This document shows positions 52,315 to 62,993 of a stretch of DNA of 64,000 nucleotides, piece after piece. Source of the DNA: Billgrantia gudaonensis (GTDB lineage: Bacteria; Pseudomonadota; Gammaproteobacteria; Pseudomonadales; Halomonadaceae); NCBI RefSeq assembly GCF_900100195.1, contig NZ_FNES01000013.1, positions 1-64,000 of the forward strand, written 5' to 3'. Position numbers and translations under genes: made by a program. The notes under the pieces are model-generated. The model did no database searches, was not told the DNA's origin, and saw only the letters and a program-made list of their open reading frames with translations. Every line of letters starts with the position of its first letter. Position 1 is the stretch's first letter.

Positions 52315-53967
52315 ATGACCGACCGGGCACCACGCACCCAACTCGATACCCACCGGGTCACCAATCAGCCGGCACCCTCTGCCGATTGCGACTACCTCGC
52401 CGATGATCCGGCCCTGGGCGATGCCCTGGCCCGCGAGGCGCCAGCATGGGTGATGGAGCGCCTTGCCCCGCTGGGGCGTGCCGTGGGCAGCGATCACGTC
52501 CAGAGCCTGGGCGAGGCCGCCAACGCCCATCCGCCGACCCTACGCCTGTTCGACCGCCACGGCCGGCGCCTCGACGAGGTGGCCTACCACCCCGCCTACC
52601 ATGAACTGATGGCGCTAGCCATCGACGCCGGCTGGCACGCCATCGCCTGGCAAGAGGAAGGCCGCGGCGGACACCAGGCCCACGTGGCCGCCCTCTACCT
52701 GATGACCCAGGCGGAGCCGGGCTTCTGCTGCCCGGTGACCATGACGCACGCCGCCATGCCGGCACTACGCCATGCGCCGGCCGTGGCGGCCGAATGGGGG
52801 CCAGGACTGACGGCCAATGCCTATGATCCTCGCGTCCTTCCTCCCGCGGACAAACGCGGCCTGACCTGCGGCATGGCCATGACCGAGAAGCAGGGCGGCA
52901 GCGACGTGCGCAGCAACACCACGCGTGCCGAACGCAACGGTGACACCTGGCGCCTCACCGGCCACAAGTGGTTCTGCAGCGCCCCCATGTCCGACGCTTT
53001 CCTGACCCTCGCTCAGACCGATGACGGCCTTGGCTGCTTTCTGGTACCACGCTTCACCCCGGATGGCCAGCGCAATGCCATCGAGCTGCAGCGCCTGAAG
53101 GACAAGTGCGGCAACCGGGCCAACGCCTCGGCGGAAATCGAATATCGCAGCGCCTGGGCTCATCCGGTCGGCGACCCAGGGCGCGGCGTGGCGACCATTC
53201 TCGACATGGTCCAGCAGACCCGCCTCGATGCCGCCACGGCACCGGTGGGCATGATGCGCCAGGCGCTGCGCGAGGCCTGGTTGCACGTCCGCGAACGCCA
53301 CGCCTTCGGCCGAGCGCTCGCCGAGCAGCCGCTGATGCGCACGGTGATCGCCGACCTGACGCTGGAAGTGGAAGCCGGTGTCGCACTGGCCCTGCGTACC
53401 GCCCGCGCCTTCGATGGTGCCGCCCGCGGAGACGCCCACGAAGCGGCCCTGGCACGCCTGCTGCCGTCGCTGGCCAAGTACTGGCACAACAAGCGCAGTC
53501 CCGCCTTCCAGGCCGAGGCCATGGAATGCCTGGGCGGCATCGGTTACGTGGAAGAGTCCCCACTGGCGCGGCTATATCGTGAGGCGCCAGTGAACTCGAT
53601 CTGGGAAGGGTCGGGCAACGTGATCTGCCTGGACGTACTGCGCGTGCTGACCCGACACCCTGAGGCCTTCGCCGCCCTGCAGGCCGAACTGGTCGCTGCC
53701 CGCGGCCTGGAGCCCGACTTCGACCGCACGCTGGCAGCCCTGGAGCGGGAATTGGCTCTCCCGATCGAATCCCTCGAACCACGCAGCCGCTGGCTGACCC
53801 AGCGGCTGGCACAGTGTCTGCAGGCCGCCCTGCTGCTGCAACACGCCCCGCCCGAGATCGGCGAAACGTTCTGCCGCACGCGTCTGGGAGCCGAAGGTAG
53901 CGCCGCCTACGGCGTCATGCCCACCGGCTCCCCGCTGGCAGCGATCCTCTCGCGCACCGAGGCCTGA
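52315..53967 (+). CDS. AidB-like acyl-CoA dehydrogenase
   Basis: FAD flavoprotein (550 aa) of the acyl-CoA dehydrogenase superfamily. The N-terminus (TNQPAPSADCDYLADDPAL), GMAMTEKQGGSDVRSNTT and GHKWFCSAPMSDAFLTLAQT resemble E. coli AidB, as do MECLGGIGYVEESPLARLYRE and NSIWEGSGNVICLD. AidB binds DNA and has weak isovaleryl-CoA dehydrogenase activity in the response to alkylation; whether this protein acts on DNA or on fatty or branched acyl-CoAs is unclear. Its last 61 bp overlap, tail to tail, the EAL gene on the other strand. Confidence 0.9.
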   Translation: MTDRAPRTQLDTHRVTNQPAPSADCDYLADDPALGDALAREAPAWVMERLAPLGRAVGSDHVQSLGEAANAHPPTLRLFDRHGRRLDEVAYHPAYHELMALAIDAGWHAIAWQEEGRGGHQAHVAALYLMTQAEPGFCCPVTMTHAAMPALRHAPAVAAEWGPGLTANAYDPRVLPPADKRGLTCGMAMTEKQGGSDVRSNTTRAERNGDTWRLTGHKWFCSAPMSDAFLTLAQTDDGLGCFLVPRFTPDGQRNAIELQRLKDKCGNRANASAEIEYRSAWAHPVGDPGRGVATILDMVQQTRLDAATAPVGMMRQALREAWLHVRERHAFGRALAEQPLMRTVIADLTLEVEAGVALALRTARAFDGAARGDAHEAALARLLPSLAKYWHNKRSPAFQAEAMECLGGIGYVEESPLARLYREAPVNSIWEGSGNVICLDVLRVLTRHPEAFAALQAELVAARGLEPDFDRTLAALERELALPIESLEPRSRWLTQRLAQCLQAALLLQHAPPEIGETFCRTRLGAEGSAAYGVMPTGSPLAAILSRTEA

Positions 53968-55136
53968 GCCCGGGCCAGCATCGGGATGGCTTCGGCGGCC
54001 ACCGGTCGCGACAGTCCGAAGCCCTGCACGTGGGTGCAGCCGAAGCGCTCGAGGGCCGACAGGCTCTCGGCTTCTTCGAGCCCTTCGGCCACCACCCGCA
54101 GCCCCAGGCGACGCCCCAGCAGCGCCACCGCCTCGACGATGGCGGCGTCCTGCGGATCGACATGCAGGTGGCGTACGAAGCTGCGGTCCACCTTGAGCTC
54201 GCTGATCGGCAGCATCTGCAGCCGCGACAGCGATGAAAAGCCCACACCGAAGTCGTCCACCGAGATCTCCAGCCCGTTGAGGTGCAAGCGCGCGGCAATT
54301 TCGGAACCCAGCAGTTCGTCGTCCATGGCCGCCGTCTCGGTGATCTCGAACACCAGCAACGGCGGCTCGCCTGGGCCCCGGTGCTGCGTCAACGCCAGCA
54401 GGTCGGGCGACATGAGATCATCCGCGGTCACGTTCACCGACACCGAAAGGGACAGACCCTGGCATCGCCAGCGCTGGGCATCGGCCAGCGCCTGCTCCAG
54501 CACGAAGGCCGTCAGCCGCCGGCTCTGCCCGGTACTGAGCAATGGCAGGAAATTGGCCGGGCCGATCAAGCCGATCTCCGGATGGGCCCAGCGCACCAGC
54601 GCCTCGACGCCGCTCAGCCGCCCACTGGCCAGCGCGAACTGCGGCTGGTAGTGCACGGTCAGTTCACGGCGCGCCAACGCTCTTTCCAGTTCCTCGCCAG
54701 TGAAGAAAGGCCGGTTGCGTGGCACGCCGGGCGGCTGGCTCCCCAGCCGCAACCCGGCCAGCCGTTCGCGCAGTTCGCCCAGCCGCATGGGCTTGTCCAG
54801 CGAGCCGAGCATCTGCAGCCCGAGGGTCTGGCCCACGCGCTCGGCAATCCGCGAGATCTTCGGCTCGACGCCCCCCAGCAACAGCACCCAGCCGCGATAC
54901 TCCCGTTCGGCGAGCAGTCGCAGCATGGCGATGCCATCGGGATCGGCGACACCCAGCCCCATCACCACCAACTGCGGCTGGCTGGAGACCACCTCATCGA
55001 GCATGGTAGCGGCACGGCGGTGATAGCGGCTCTGCATGCCCAGCACATGCAGCTGGTGCGAGAGGATTGCCGCGGCATCCGGGTCTTCTTCCAGCACAAC
55101 GGCGAGTGCACGTGCCTCGCTGGCAAAGTCATCCAT
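53907..55136 (-). CDS. Pseudoreceiver-EAL c-di-GMP phosphodiesterase
   Basis: A 409-aa cytosolic protein: N-terminal response-regulator receiver fold (about 10-125) and EAL domain (about 150-395). The EAL residues for catalysis are present: Glu in GVEALVRW, Asn in VNVTADDL, Glu in FEITETA, the DD of VDDFGVGFSSL, Lys in LKVDRSFV and Glu in VAEGLEE. The receiver keeps its acidic pair (LEEDPDA) and Lys (LDKP), but the phosphoacceptor Asp is Gly (VVMGLGVADPDG), so control by phosphorylation is unlikely. Hydrolysis of c-di-GMP to pGpG is expected. The stop lies 61 bp inside the opposing acyl-CoA dehydrogenase gene. Confidence 0.9.
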   Translation of the reverse strand: MDDFASEARALAVVLEEDPDAAAILSHQLHVLGMQSRYHRRAATMLDEVVSSQPQLVVMGLGVADPDGIAMLRLLAEREYRGWVLLLGGVEPKISRIAERVGQTLGLQMLGSLDKPMRLGELRERLAGLRLGSQPPGVPRNRPFFTGEELERALARRELTVHYQPQFALASGRLSGVEALVRWAHPEIGLIGPANFLPLLSTGQSRRLTAFVLEQALADAQRWRCQGLSLSVSVNVTADDLMSPDLLALTQHRGPGEPPLLVFEITETAAMDDELLGSEIAARLHLNGLEISVDDFGVGFSSLSRLQMLPISELKVDRSFVRHLHVDPQDAAIVEAVALLGRRLGLRVVAEGLEEAESLSALERFGCTHVQGFGLSRPVAAEAIPMLARAQASVRERIAASGEPVGMTP

Positions 55137-55230
55137 CGTCAGGGATTCCGGTCACATAATCATACTGAGGCTAGCAGTGTCCCAGGGCGGTTTCCGCTAT
55201 CGGGTGGCGCTTGCAGTCAACGCTGGCGCG

Positions 55231-55848
55231 TCAGCCCAGTGGGCCGAGCGCCACGCGCAACGCCAGCCCCAGCAGCATCACGCCGGTCAGGCGGTGTATC
55301 CAGTGGGCACGTGCCTGCAGCCAGGGCAGTACCCGCGAATGCGACAGCGACATCGCCACCAGCACGTACCAGCCGCCATCGATGAGCATGGCAGTGGCCA
55401 CGATGACCGCCTTGCCCGCCAGGCTCGTTTCCGGGGTGACGAACTGACTCAGCAAGGCAACGAAGAACAGAATCAGCTTGGGGTTGCCCAGCGCCACCAG
55501 GAAGCCTTCGCGCACGGCCTGAACGCGAGTGGTTTCGGCGGCGGACGCAGCCAGCATCGCGCCGCGCCCCGCCCGCAGCGACTTGATGCCCAGCCAGGCG
55601 AGATAGCCCGCCCCCGCCCAGATGATGCCCTGAAAGAGCGAGGGAAAGCGCACGATCAACGCCCCGAGCCCCCACACCGTCAACAAAGCGTAGAACCCCA
55701 CGCCCAAGGCATGGGCGAGCGCCGCCGCCATGCCCGGCACCCGACCGCCACCCAAAGTATGCCGCAGCACCAGCGCCAAGCTGGGCCCCGGCGACATGGC
55801 TCCCATGGCACACACGGCAGCGAGTGACACCCACAGCGATAACGGCAT
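55231..55848 (-). CDS. LysE/RhtB-family amino acid exporter
   Basis: A 205-aa inner-membrane protein with five to six hydrophobic segments and the family motif AMSPGPSLALVLRHTLGGGR at the first helix; VALGNPKLILFFVALLSQF is the second conserved block. Members export amino acids such as lysine, arginine, threonine or homoserine; the substrate cannot be told from sequence. AGGAAG precedes the ATG. Same strand as rnk upstream. Confidence 0.92.
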   Translation of the reverse strand: MPLSLWVSLAAVCAMGAMSPGPSLALVLRHTLGGGRVPGMAAALAHALGVGFYALLTVWGLGALIVRFPSLFQGIIWAGAGYLAWLGIKSLRAGRGAMLAASAAETTRVQAVREGFLVALGNPKLILFFVALLSQFVTPETSLAGKAVIVATAMLIDGGWYVLVAMSLSHSRVLPWLQARAHWIHRLTGVMLLGLALRVALGPLG

Positions 55849-55881
55849 GACGACTTCCTGATGTAGTAGCGAGCGTCGCGC

Positions 55882-56295
55882 TCAGCGGTGAAACTGCCCT
55901 TCACGCTCCGGCTGCCACAGGATGGCATCGATGCGCAGTTGCGCTTCGCCGCCACCGGGCAACGGCCACTCGATGACATCGCCGACGCGCAACCCGATCA
56001 GCGCCGCACCGATGGGCGCCATCACCGAGATGCCATCCTCCGTGGCGGCCAGCGCATGGGGATAGACGAGGGTGCGAATCATCTGCCGGTCGCGAGTCAG
56101 GTCGGTGAACTGTACCTGACTGTTCATGCTCACGGTATCCGCAGGGATCTCCTGGGGATCGATCACCTCGCCCCGTGCCAGTTCTTCCTCCAGCAGCTCG
56201 GCGACTGCCAGGCTCTCTCCGCTGGCCACGTCGATGAGACGCTGCAGCCGTTCGGCATCGAGCCGATTGATGATGATGGGGGGACGGGACGTCAT
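55882..56295 (-). CDS. rnk: Rnk-type GreA/GreB-fold regulator of nucleoside diphosphate kinase
   Basis: A 137-aa RNA polymerase-binding protein related to GreA/GreB, with a short N-terminal coiled coil (about 10-50) and a C-terminal FKBP-like domain (VMAPIGAALIGLRVGDVIEWPLPGG). The truncated coiled coil lacks the tip acidic pair needed for transcript cleavage, as in E. coli Rnk. AAGGAGG precedes ATG 56295. Followed by the LysE-type gene 33 bp downstream. Confidence 0.9.
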   Translation of the reverse strand: MTSRPPIIINRLDAERLQRLIDVASGESLAVAELLEEELARGEVIDPQEIPADTVSMNSQVQFTDLTRDRQMIRTLVYPHALAATEDGISVMAPIGAALIGLRVGDVIEWPLPGGGEAQLRIDAILWQPEREGQFHR

Positions 56296-56493
56296 ACGCC
56301 CTCCTTGATCCGTTCCAATCAACGCTTTGTGGACGCAAAACCGGCCATCCAACGAAAACAGCCCTCCGCCCGCCATGCGGGAGAAGGACTGTATGCCCAC
56401 CACCATACGCCATCCATACCCAAGGCGACAGCCCCCTGAATTCCTGCGCCCAATGACGCTACACTGACGGCACATCCAGCCAGGAAGTGCACA

Positions 56494-56655
56494 ATGACCG
56501 TACGCACCTTCGCCATCGCGCTCATGGTTCTCGGCCCCGTGTTGATGATCGTCGGCTGGCAGACGACCAGCCCGGGCGGCTTCGTGGGTATCGTCCTGAT
56601 CGTGCTGGGCGCCATTCTGCTGTGGACCCGCCGGACTTCCCGCCATGGGCGCTGA
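56494..56655 (+). CDS. 53-residue two-helix membrane protein preceding exoD
   Basis: Short frame with AGGA upstream of ATG 56494. It encodes two hydrophobic helices (FAIALMVLGPVLMIVGW and GGFVGIVLIVLGAILLW) and a basic tail (TRRTSRHGR). Its stop lies 11 bp inside the exoD gene, so the two are translationally coupled. No family recognised. The clean membrane pattern and overlap argue that it is real. Confidence 0.65.
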   Translation: MTVRTFAIALMVLGPVLMIVGWQTTSPGGFVGIVLIVLGAILLWTRRTSRHGR

Positions 56656-57265
56656 ACAGCCCGATGCCGCCGAGATGCCGGAAGAGCGTCTCACCGGACT
56701 GGTGAGCCTGATCGACAGGCTCAAGCACGCCGGCCGATACGACGACAGCGTCAGTCTCGAAGCCATTCTGGACTGCGTGGGGCGACGAACCTTCGCTCCC
56801 TTCCTGCTGATCGCCGGCCTGATCACCCTCGCCCCGCTGATCGGCGATATCCCTGGCGTACCCACGCTGATGGCCAGCCTGGTGGCACTCACCGCCGCAC
56901 AACTGCTGTTGGGGCGCGAACACCTGTGGCTGCCGCGCTGGCTGCTCGCCCGCCGGGCATCGCGCCAGCGCTACCGCCAGGCACTGGAGTGGCTGGAGCG
57001 GCCGGCCGGCTGGATCGACCGACTCATCAAGCCGCGGCTGCGTCGGCTAACGCGCCCCCCTGCCCACCTGGCAGTCGCCCTCACCTGCCTGCTGATCGCC
57101 CTGGCCATGCCGCCCATGGAGCTGATCCCCTTCACCGCCAACGGCGCCGGGCTGGCGCTGACGCTGTTCGGCCTGGCACTGTTCGCCGAAGATGGCCTGA
57201 TGGCGCTGCTCGGTTACGCCCTGACCGGCGGCACACTGGCCGTGGTGCTTCTCAGCCTGGTCTGA
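56645..57265 (+). CDS. exoD: ExoD-family membrane protein
   Basis: A 206-aa protein of the ExoD family, with four to five hydrophobic segments and the conserved FAPFLLIAGLITLAPLIGDIPGVPTL block. ExoD influences exopolysaccharide production and alkaline tolerance in Sinorhizobium, but its biochemical role is unknown. It overlaps the 53-aa protein upstream and lies 36 bp from the DUF1206 gene downstream, giving a likely three-gene membrane-protein operon. Confidence 0.88.
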   Translation: MGAEQPDAAEMPEERLTGLVSLIDRLKHAGRYDDSVSLEAILDCVGRRTFAPFLLIAGLITLAPLIGDIPGVPTLMASLVALTAAQLLLGREHLWLPRWLLARRASRQRYRQALEWLERPAGWIDRLIKPRLRRLTRPPAHLAVALTCLLIALAMPPMELIPFTANGAGLALTLFGLALFAEDGLMALLGYALTGGTLAVVLLSLV

Positions 57266-57301
57266 CTCGCCGCCGCTACGCCCCGCGCTTCGGGAGCCGC
57301 C

Positions 57302-58114
57302 ATGCCCAGCCGCCTCACGCCGCTAAAACCGGTCCTTTCTGCAACGGCGCGCGTCGGCTACGTTGCCAAGGGGCTCGTCTACCTGCTGATCGGCGGCCTA
57401 GCCTCGCTGGCCGCAGCCGGGCTGGGCGGCGACAACGTCGGCTCGAAGCAAGCCATCAACCGGCTCATTGCCCAGCCCTTCGGCGACCTCATGATCGGCC
57501 TTCTGGGCGCCGGGCTGCTGGCCTATGCCCTATGGCGCCTGCTCCAGGCCCTGGTGGATACCGAGGGAATGGGCCTGAGGCTCAAGGCCATTGGCGCCCG
57601 CCTGGGGTTTCTCGCCAGCGCCGCCGTGCATGCCAGCCTCGGGGCCTACTGCTTCGACCTGCTGCGCCATGCGGCGACGGCCTCTGGCGAACGCCAGGCC
57701 CAGGATCGCACCGCCGAACTGATGAGCCATCCAGGCGGGGGCTGGCTGGTATTCACCGCCGGCCTGGTGTTTCTGGGCATTGGTCTGCGCCAGTCATGGC
57801 GCGCGCTGCGCCGCACCTACCTCAGGAACTGGTATCGGCGGGAGATGAGCACGGCCCAGCGCCGGCTGTTCGAGGCCATCACCCGCTGGGGTCTCACGGC
57901 GCGGGGCGTGGTGTTCGCGGTCGTCGGCCTGTTCCTGTGCATTGCCGCCTGGCAGACCGACCCCAGCCAGGCCCAGGGCCTGGGCGGCGCCCTCAGCGTA
58001 CTGGCCCGCCAGCCCTTCGGGCCATGGCTGCTCGGCATCGTGGCACTGGGCCTGGTCGGCTACGGAATCTACTGCCTGATCAACGCCGCGTTCCGCGACA
58101 CCAGCATCGATTGA
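57302..58114 (+). CDS. DUF1206 membrane protein with three internal repeats
   Basis: A 270-aa inner-membrane protein containing three copies of the DUF1206 unit, each a pair of helices around a G-x-x-AKGxVYxLIG-like start: ARVGYVAKGLVYLLIG, LGFLASAAVHASLGAY and WGLTARGVVFAVVGLF. Function unknown. GGGAG precedes the ATG. Its stop lies 20 bp before the minus-strand terminator of the tRNA gene. Confidence 0.9.
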   Translation: MPSRLTPLKPVLSATARVGYVAKGLVYLLIGGLASLAAAGLGGDNVGSKQAINRLIAQPFGDLMIGLLGAGLLAYALWRLLQALVDTEGMGLRLKAIGARLGFLASAAVHASLGAYCFDLLRHAATASGERQAQDRTAELMSHPGGGWLVFTAGLVFLGIGLRQSWRALRRTYLRNWYRREMSTAQRRLFEAITRWGLTARGVVFAVVGLFLCIAAWQTDPSQAQGLGGALSVLARQPFGPWLLGIVALGLVGYGIYCLINAAFRDTSID

Positions 58115-58133
58115 GGAGAAAGGGCAGAAACGC

Positions 58134-58157
58134 AAAACAGCCGCCGTTAAGCGACTG
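58134..58157 (-). terminator. Terminator of the tRNA-Leu gene
   Basis: On the minus strand CAGTCGC pairs with GCGGCTG (one G-U pair) around a 6-nt loop and is followed by TTTT. It starts 9 bp after the tRNA 3' end. Confidence 0.8.
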
Positions 58158-58166
58158 CTTCTGAAA

Positions 58167-58253
58167 TGGTACCGGCGGTCGGACTCGAACCGACAAGGGC
58201 TTGCACCCGGCGGATTTTGAATCCGCTGCGTCTACCAATTCCGCCACGCCGGC
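58167..58253 (-). tRNA. tRNA-Leu (anticodon CAA)
   Basis: An 87-nt class II tRNA with the 3' CCA encoded. The acceptor stem GCCGGCG pairs with CGCCGGT. The anticodon stem GCGGA/TCCGC encloses the loop TTCAAAA, giving anticodon CAA for UUG codons. A long variable arm and the GGTTCGAGTCC T-arm are present. Confidence 0.97.
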
Positions 58254-58265
58254 AACGCGCGTTGC

Positions 58266-58293
58266 ATTATACGTGGGCACCCAAAGAGGTCAA
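58266..58293 (-). promoter_or_regulatory. Promoter of the tRNA-Leu gene
   Basis: The minus strand carries TTGACC (58288-58293), 16 bp, then a perfect TATAAT (58266-58271), with a GC-rich discriminator. Transcription should start only a few bases before the tRNA 5' end at 58253. Confidence 0.85.
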
Positions 58294-58402
58294 TCGAAGC
58301 GACTGACTTCGCGGCCGTGAGCCGGTATCCTTGGCGGCTTGTCCAGACGGTCCAGCCGTCAAGGTTCCGCCCACCTCCGTGATTTTCGAGCCTCCAGATC
58401 GC

Positions 58403-60600
<2,198 letters not shown>

Positions 60601-60693
60601 CCGATCCCCAGTCGGCAGCACCCAAAGGAATGCGGGCGCCGGCTGACGCCATTCTTCACCCGTCTTGTCACACACTCAGGAGACCCATTGATC

Positions 60694-61023
60694 ATGCTGG
60701 ACTTCTTCATCTCGCCGGCCCATGCCCAGGATGCCGGCGCTGCCGGCGGCGGTATCGCCCAGATCGTCATGCTGGTCGGCTTCGTACTGATCTTCTACTT
60801 CCTGCTGTGGCGCCCCCAGGCCAAGCGCGCCAAGCAGCACAAGGAGTTGGTGGGTGGCCTCTCCAAGGGCGACGAGGTGGTCATCGGCGGTGGCCTGGTG
60901 GGCCGTATCACCAAGGTCAGCGACGAGTTCATCAGCATGGAAATCGCCGAAGGCACCGAGGTCAACGTGCAGAAGAGCGCCGTAGCGGCAGTGCTGCCCA
61001 AGGGCACCATCAAGTCCATCTGA
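60694..61023 (+). CDS. yajC: Preprotein translocase subunit YajC
   Basis: Small inner-membrane protein (109 aa) associated with SecDF and the Sec holotranslocon. One membrane helix (about 20-42, IAQIVMLVGFVLIFYFLLW) is followed by a cytoplasmic SH3-like domain (GDEVVIGGGLVGRITKV). I chose ATG 60694 (MLDFFISPAHAQ); a TTG six bases earlier is in frame and closer to AGGAG. A stem-loop lies between it and secD. Confidence 0.94.
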   Translation: MLDFFISPAHAQDAGAAGGGIAQIVMLVGFVLIFYFLLWRPQAKRAKQHKELVGGLSKGDEVVIGGGLVGRITKVSDEFISMEIAEGTEVNVQKSAVAAVLPKGTIKSI

Positions 61024-61045
61024 CCCGGCAAACACTGCACACCAA

Positions 61046-61081
61046 ACGATGCCCCGCCGTGCTCGCCACCCGGGGCATCGT
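61046..61081 (+). other. Stem-loop between yajC and secD
   Basis: A perfect 11-bp inverted repeat, ACGATGCCCCG (61046-61056) and CGGGGCATCGT (61071-61081), encloses a 14-nt loop 52 bp before secD. No T tract follows, so it is not a simple terminator. It could modulate read-through, mRNA processing or secD translation. Confidence 0.6.
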
Positions 61082-61133
61082 GTCGTGGCGACACGCCCCG
61101 GTCTCCCTTTCTGCAACCTAGGGCAGGGTTCCC

Positions 61134-62984
61134 ATGCTCAACCGTTACCCCCTATGGAAGTATCTGCTGATACTCGTCGTGCTGCTGCTCGGACTGATCT
61201 ACTCGCTGCCCAACCTCTTCCCTGAGGATCCGGCGGTTCAGATCAGCACCGAACGCGGCGACAGCACCGTCGGCGGCAGCCAGCTCGAACGCATCGAACA
61301 GGAGCTGCGCGACGCCGGCATCGCCATCAAGGCCGTGGAGGAGGAGGACAGCCGCGTTCTCATTCGCCTCGAAGACGACGACGACCAGTTGCCCGCCCGC
61401 GACCTGATCGCCGAACGGCTCGGCGACGACTACGTGGTTGCACTCAACCTGGCCGAATCCACGCCCGAGTGGCTGCAGTCGCTATCCGCCTCGCCCATGA
61501 CGCTGGGCCTCGACCTGCGCGGTGGCGTTCACTTCCTGTTGGAAGTCGACATGGACGCTGCCCTGGAGCAACGACTGGAAGTCAATGCCAGCGCCATCCG
61601 TGAACAGCTCCGCGACGAGCGCATCCGCTATCGCGACACCCAGATCGAGGAACGCTCCCTCACCTTTACCTTCGCCAACGAAGAAGATCGCGATACCGCC
61701 CGCGGCCTGATCAGTCGCGAGTTTCCCGACTTCGACTACGCCAGCGAAGAGGACGGACGAGCCGCGCTTCTGGAAATGACTCTCACCGACCAGGCCGTCA
61801 CCGAGATTCAGGACTATGCCATCGAGCAGAACCTGACCACGCTGCGCAACCGCGTCAACGAACTCGGCGTAGCCGAACCCCTGGTGCAGCGCCAAGGGCC
61901 GAATCGCATCGTGGTCGAACTGCCCGGCGTGCAGGACACGGTGGCCGCCAAGCGCGTGGTGGGCGCCACCGCCAATCTGGAGTTCCGCCTCGAGGCACGC
62001 CCGGACACCCCGGACAGCGAGACTCAGAGCTTCCCGTTCCGTAACGACGAGAATCGCAGCGCCGACCTGATGCGCGACGTCATCATCACCGGCGACAGCG
62101 TGTCGAGTGCCAACCGCAGCTTCGACGAGAACGGCCGCCCCCAGGTCAACATCGATCTGGACGGCACCGGCGGCACCCTGATGAACCGTGCCACGCGCAC
62201 CAACATCGGCCGCAACATGGCGGTGCTGTTCATCGAGCACAAGACCCGCGAACGCACGGTGATGGAAGACGGCGAAGAAATCACCGAGCGCGAACCCTAC
62301 ACCGAGCGCGGCATCATCAGCCTGGCCACCATCCAGAGCGCGCTGGGCAACAGCTTCCGCATCACCGGGCTCGACTCGCCCACCGAAGCAGCGGAGCTCG
62401 CGCTGTTGCTGCGTTCCGGCTCGCTGGCCGCGCCGATCTACTTCGTGCAGGAACGCACCATCGGCCCGAGCCTGGGCGCCGAGAACATCGAGCGTGGCAT
62501 CATGTCGGTGCAGATCGGTCTGCTGCTGGTGGTGGCCTTCATGCTGGTGCGCTACAAGGTGTTCGGGATTTTCGCCAACGTCGCCCTGGCACTCAACCTG
62601 ACCCTGCTGGTGGCCGCCATGTCGCTGCTCGGCGCCACCCTGACCCTGCCCGGCATCGCCGGCATCGTGCTCACCCTGGGCATGGCCGTGGACGCCAACG
62701 TGCTGATATTCGAGCGAATACGCGAGGAACTGCGCAACGGCCTGTCGATACAGCAGGCCATTCAGGCCGGCTACGAGCGTGCCTTCAGCTCGATCATCGA
62801 TGCCAACATCACCACCCTGCTGGTAGCGGTGATTCTGTTCTCGATCGGCACCGGGCCGGTCAAGGGCTTCGCCGTGACCCTGTCGCTGGGGATTTTGACC
62901 TCGCTGTTCACCGCTTTGATGGTGACTCGCGCGATGGTCAACCTCACCTACGGCGGCAAGCCGGTCAAGAAGCTCTGGATCTAA
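61134..62984 (+). CDS. secD: Protein translocase subunit SecD
   Basis: A 616-aa RND-type protein that pulls exported polypeptides across the inner membrane using the proton (or sodium) gradient. TM1 (about 8-26), a large periplasmic P1 domain, then five more helices. The family motif GLDLRGGVHFLLEVDMDAAL opens the first periplasmic region, and ALNLTLLVAAMSLLGATLTLPG, GMAVDANVLIFERIREEL and AFSSIIDANITTLLVA mark the membrane core. secF follows 9 bp downstream. Many extra Asp/Glu residues near 30-110 fit a halophilic periplasm. Confidence 0.97.
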   Translation: MLNRYPLWKYLLILVVLLLGLIYSLPNLFPEDPAVQISTERGDSTVGGSQLERIEQELRDAGIAIKAVEEEDSRVLIRLEDDDDQLPARDLIAERLGDDYVVALNLAESTPEWLQSLSASPMTLGLDLRGGVHFLLEVDMDAALEQRLEVNASAIREQLRDERIRYRDTQIEERSLTFTFANEEDRDTARGLISREFPDFDYASEEDGRAALLEMTLTDQAVTEIQDYAIEQNLTTLRNRVNELGVAEPLVQRQGPNRIVVELPGVQDTVAAKRVVGATANLEFRLEARPDTPDSETQSFPFRNDENRSADLMRDVIITGDSVSSANRSFDENGRPQVNIDLDGTGGTLMNRATRTNIGRNMAVLFIEHKTRERTVMEDGEEITEREPYTERGIISLATIQSALGNSFRITGLDSPTEAAELALLLRSGSLAAPIYFVQERTIGPSLGAENIERGIMSVQIGLLLVVAFMLVRYKVFGIFANVALALNLTLLVAAMSLLGATLTLPGIAGIVLTLGMAVDANVLIFERIREELRNGLSIQQAIQAGYERAFSSIIDANITTLLVAVILFSIGTGPVKGFAVTLSLGILTSLFTALMVTRAMVNLTYGGKPVKKLWI

Positions 62985-62993
62985 GAGGTGACC

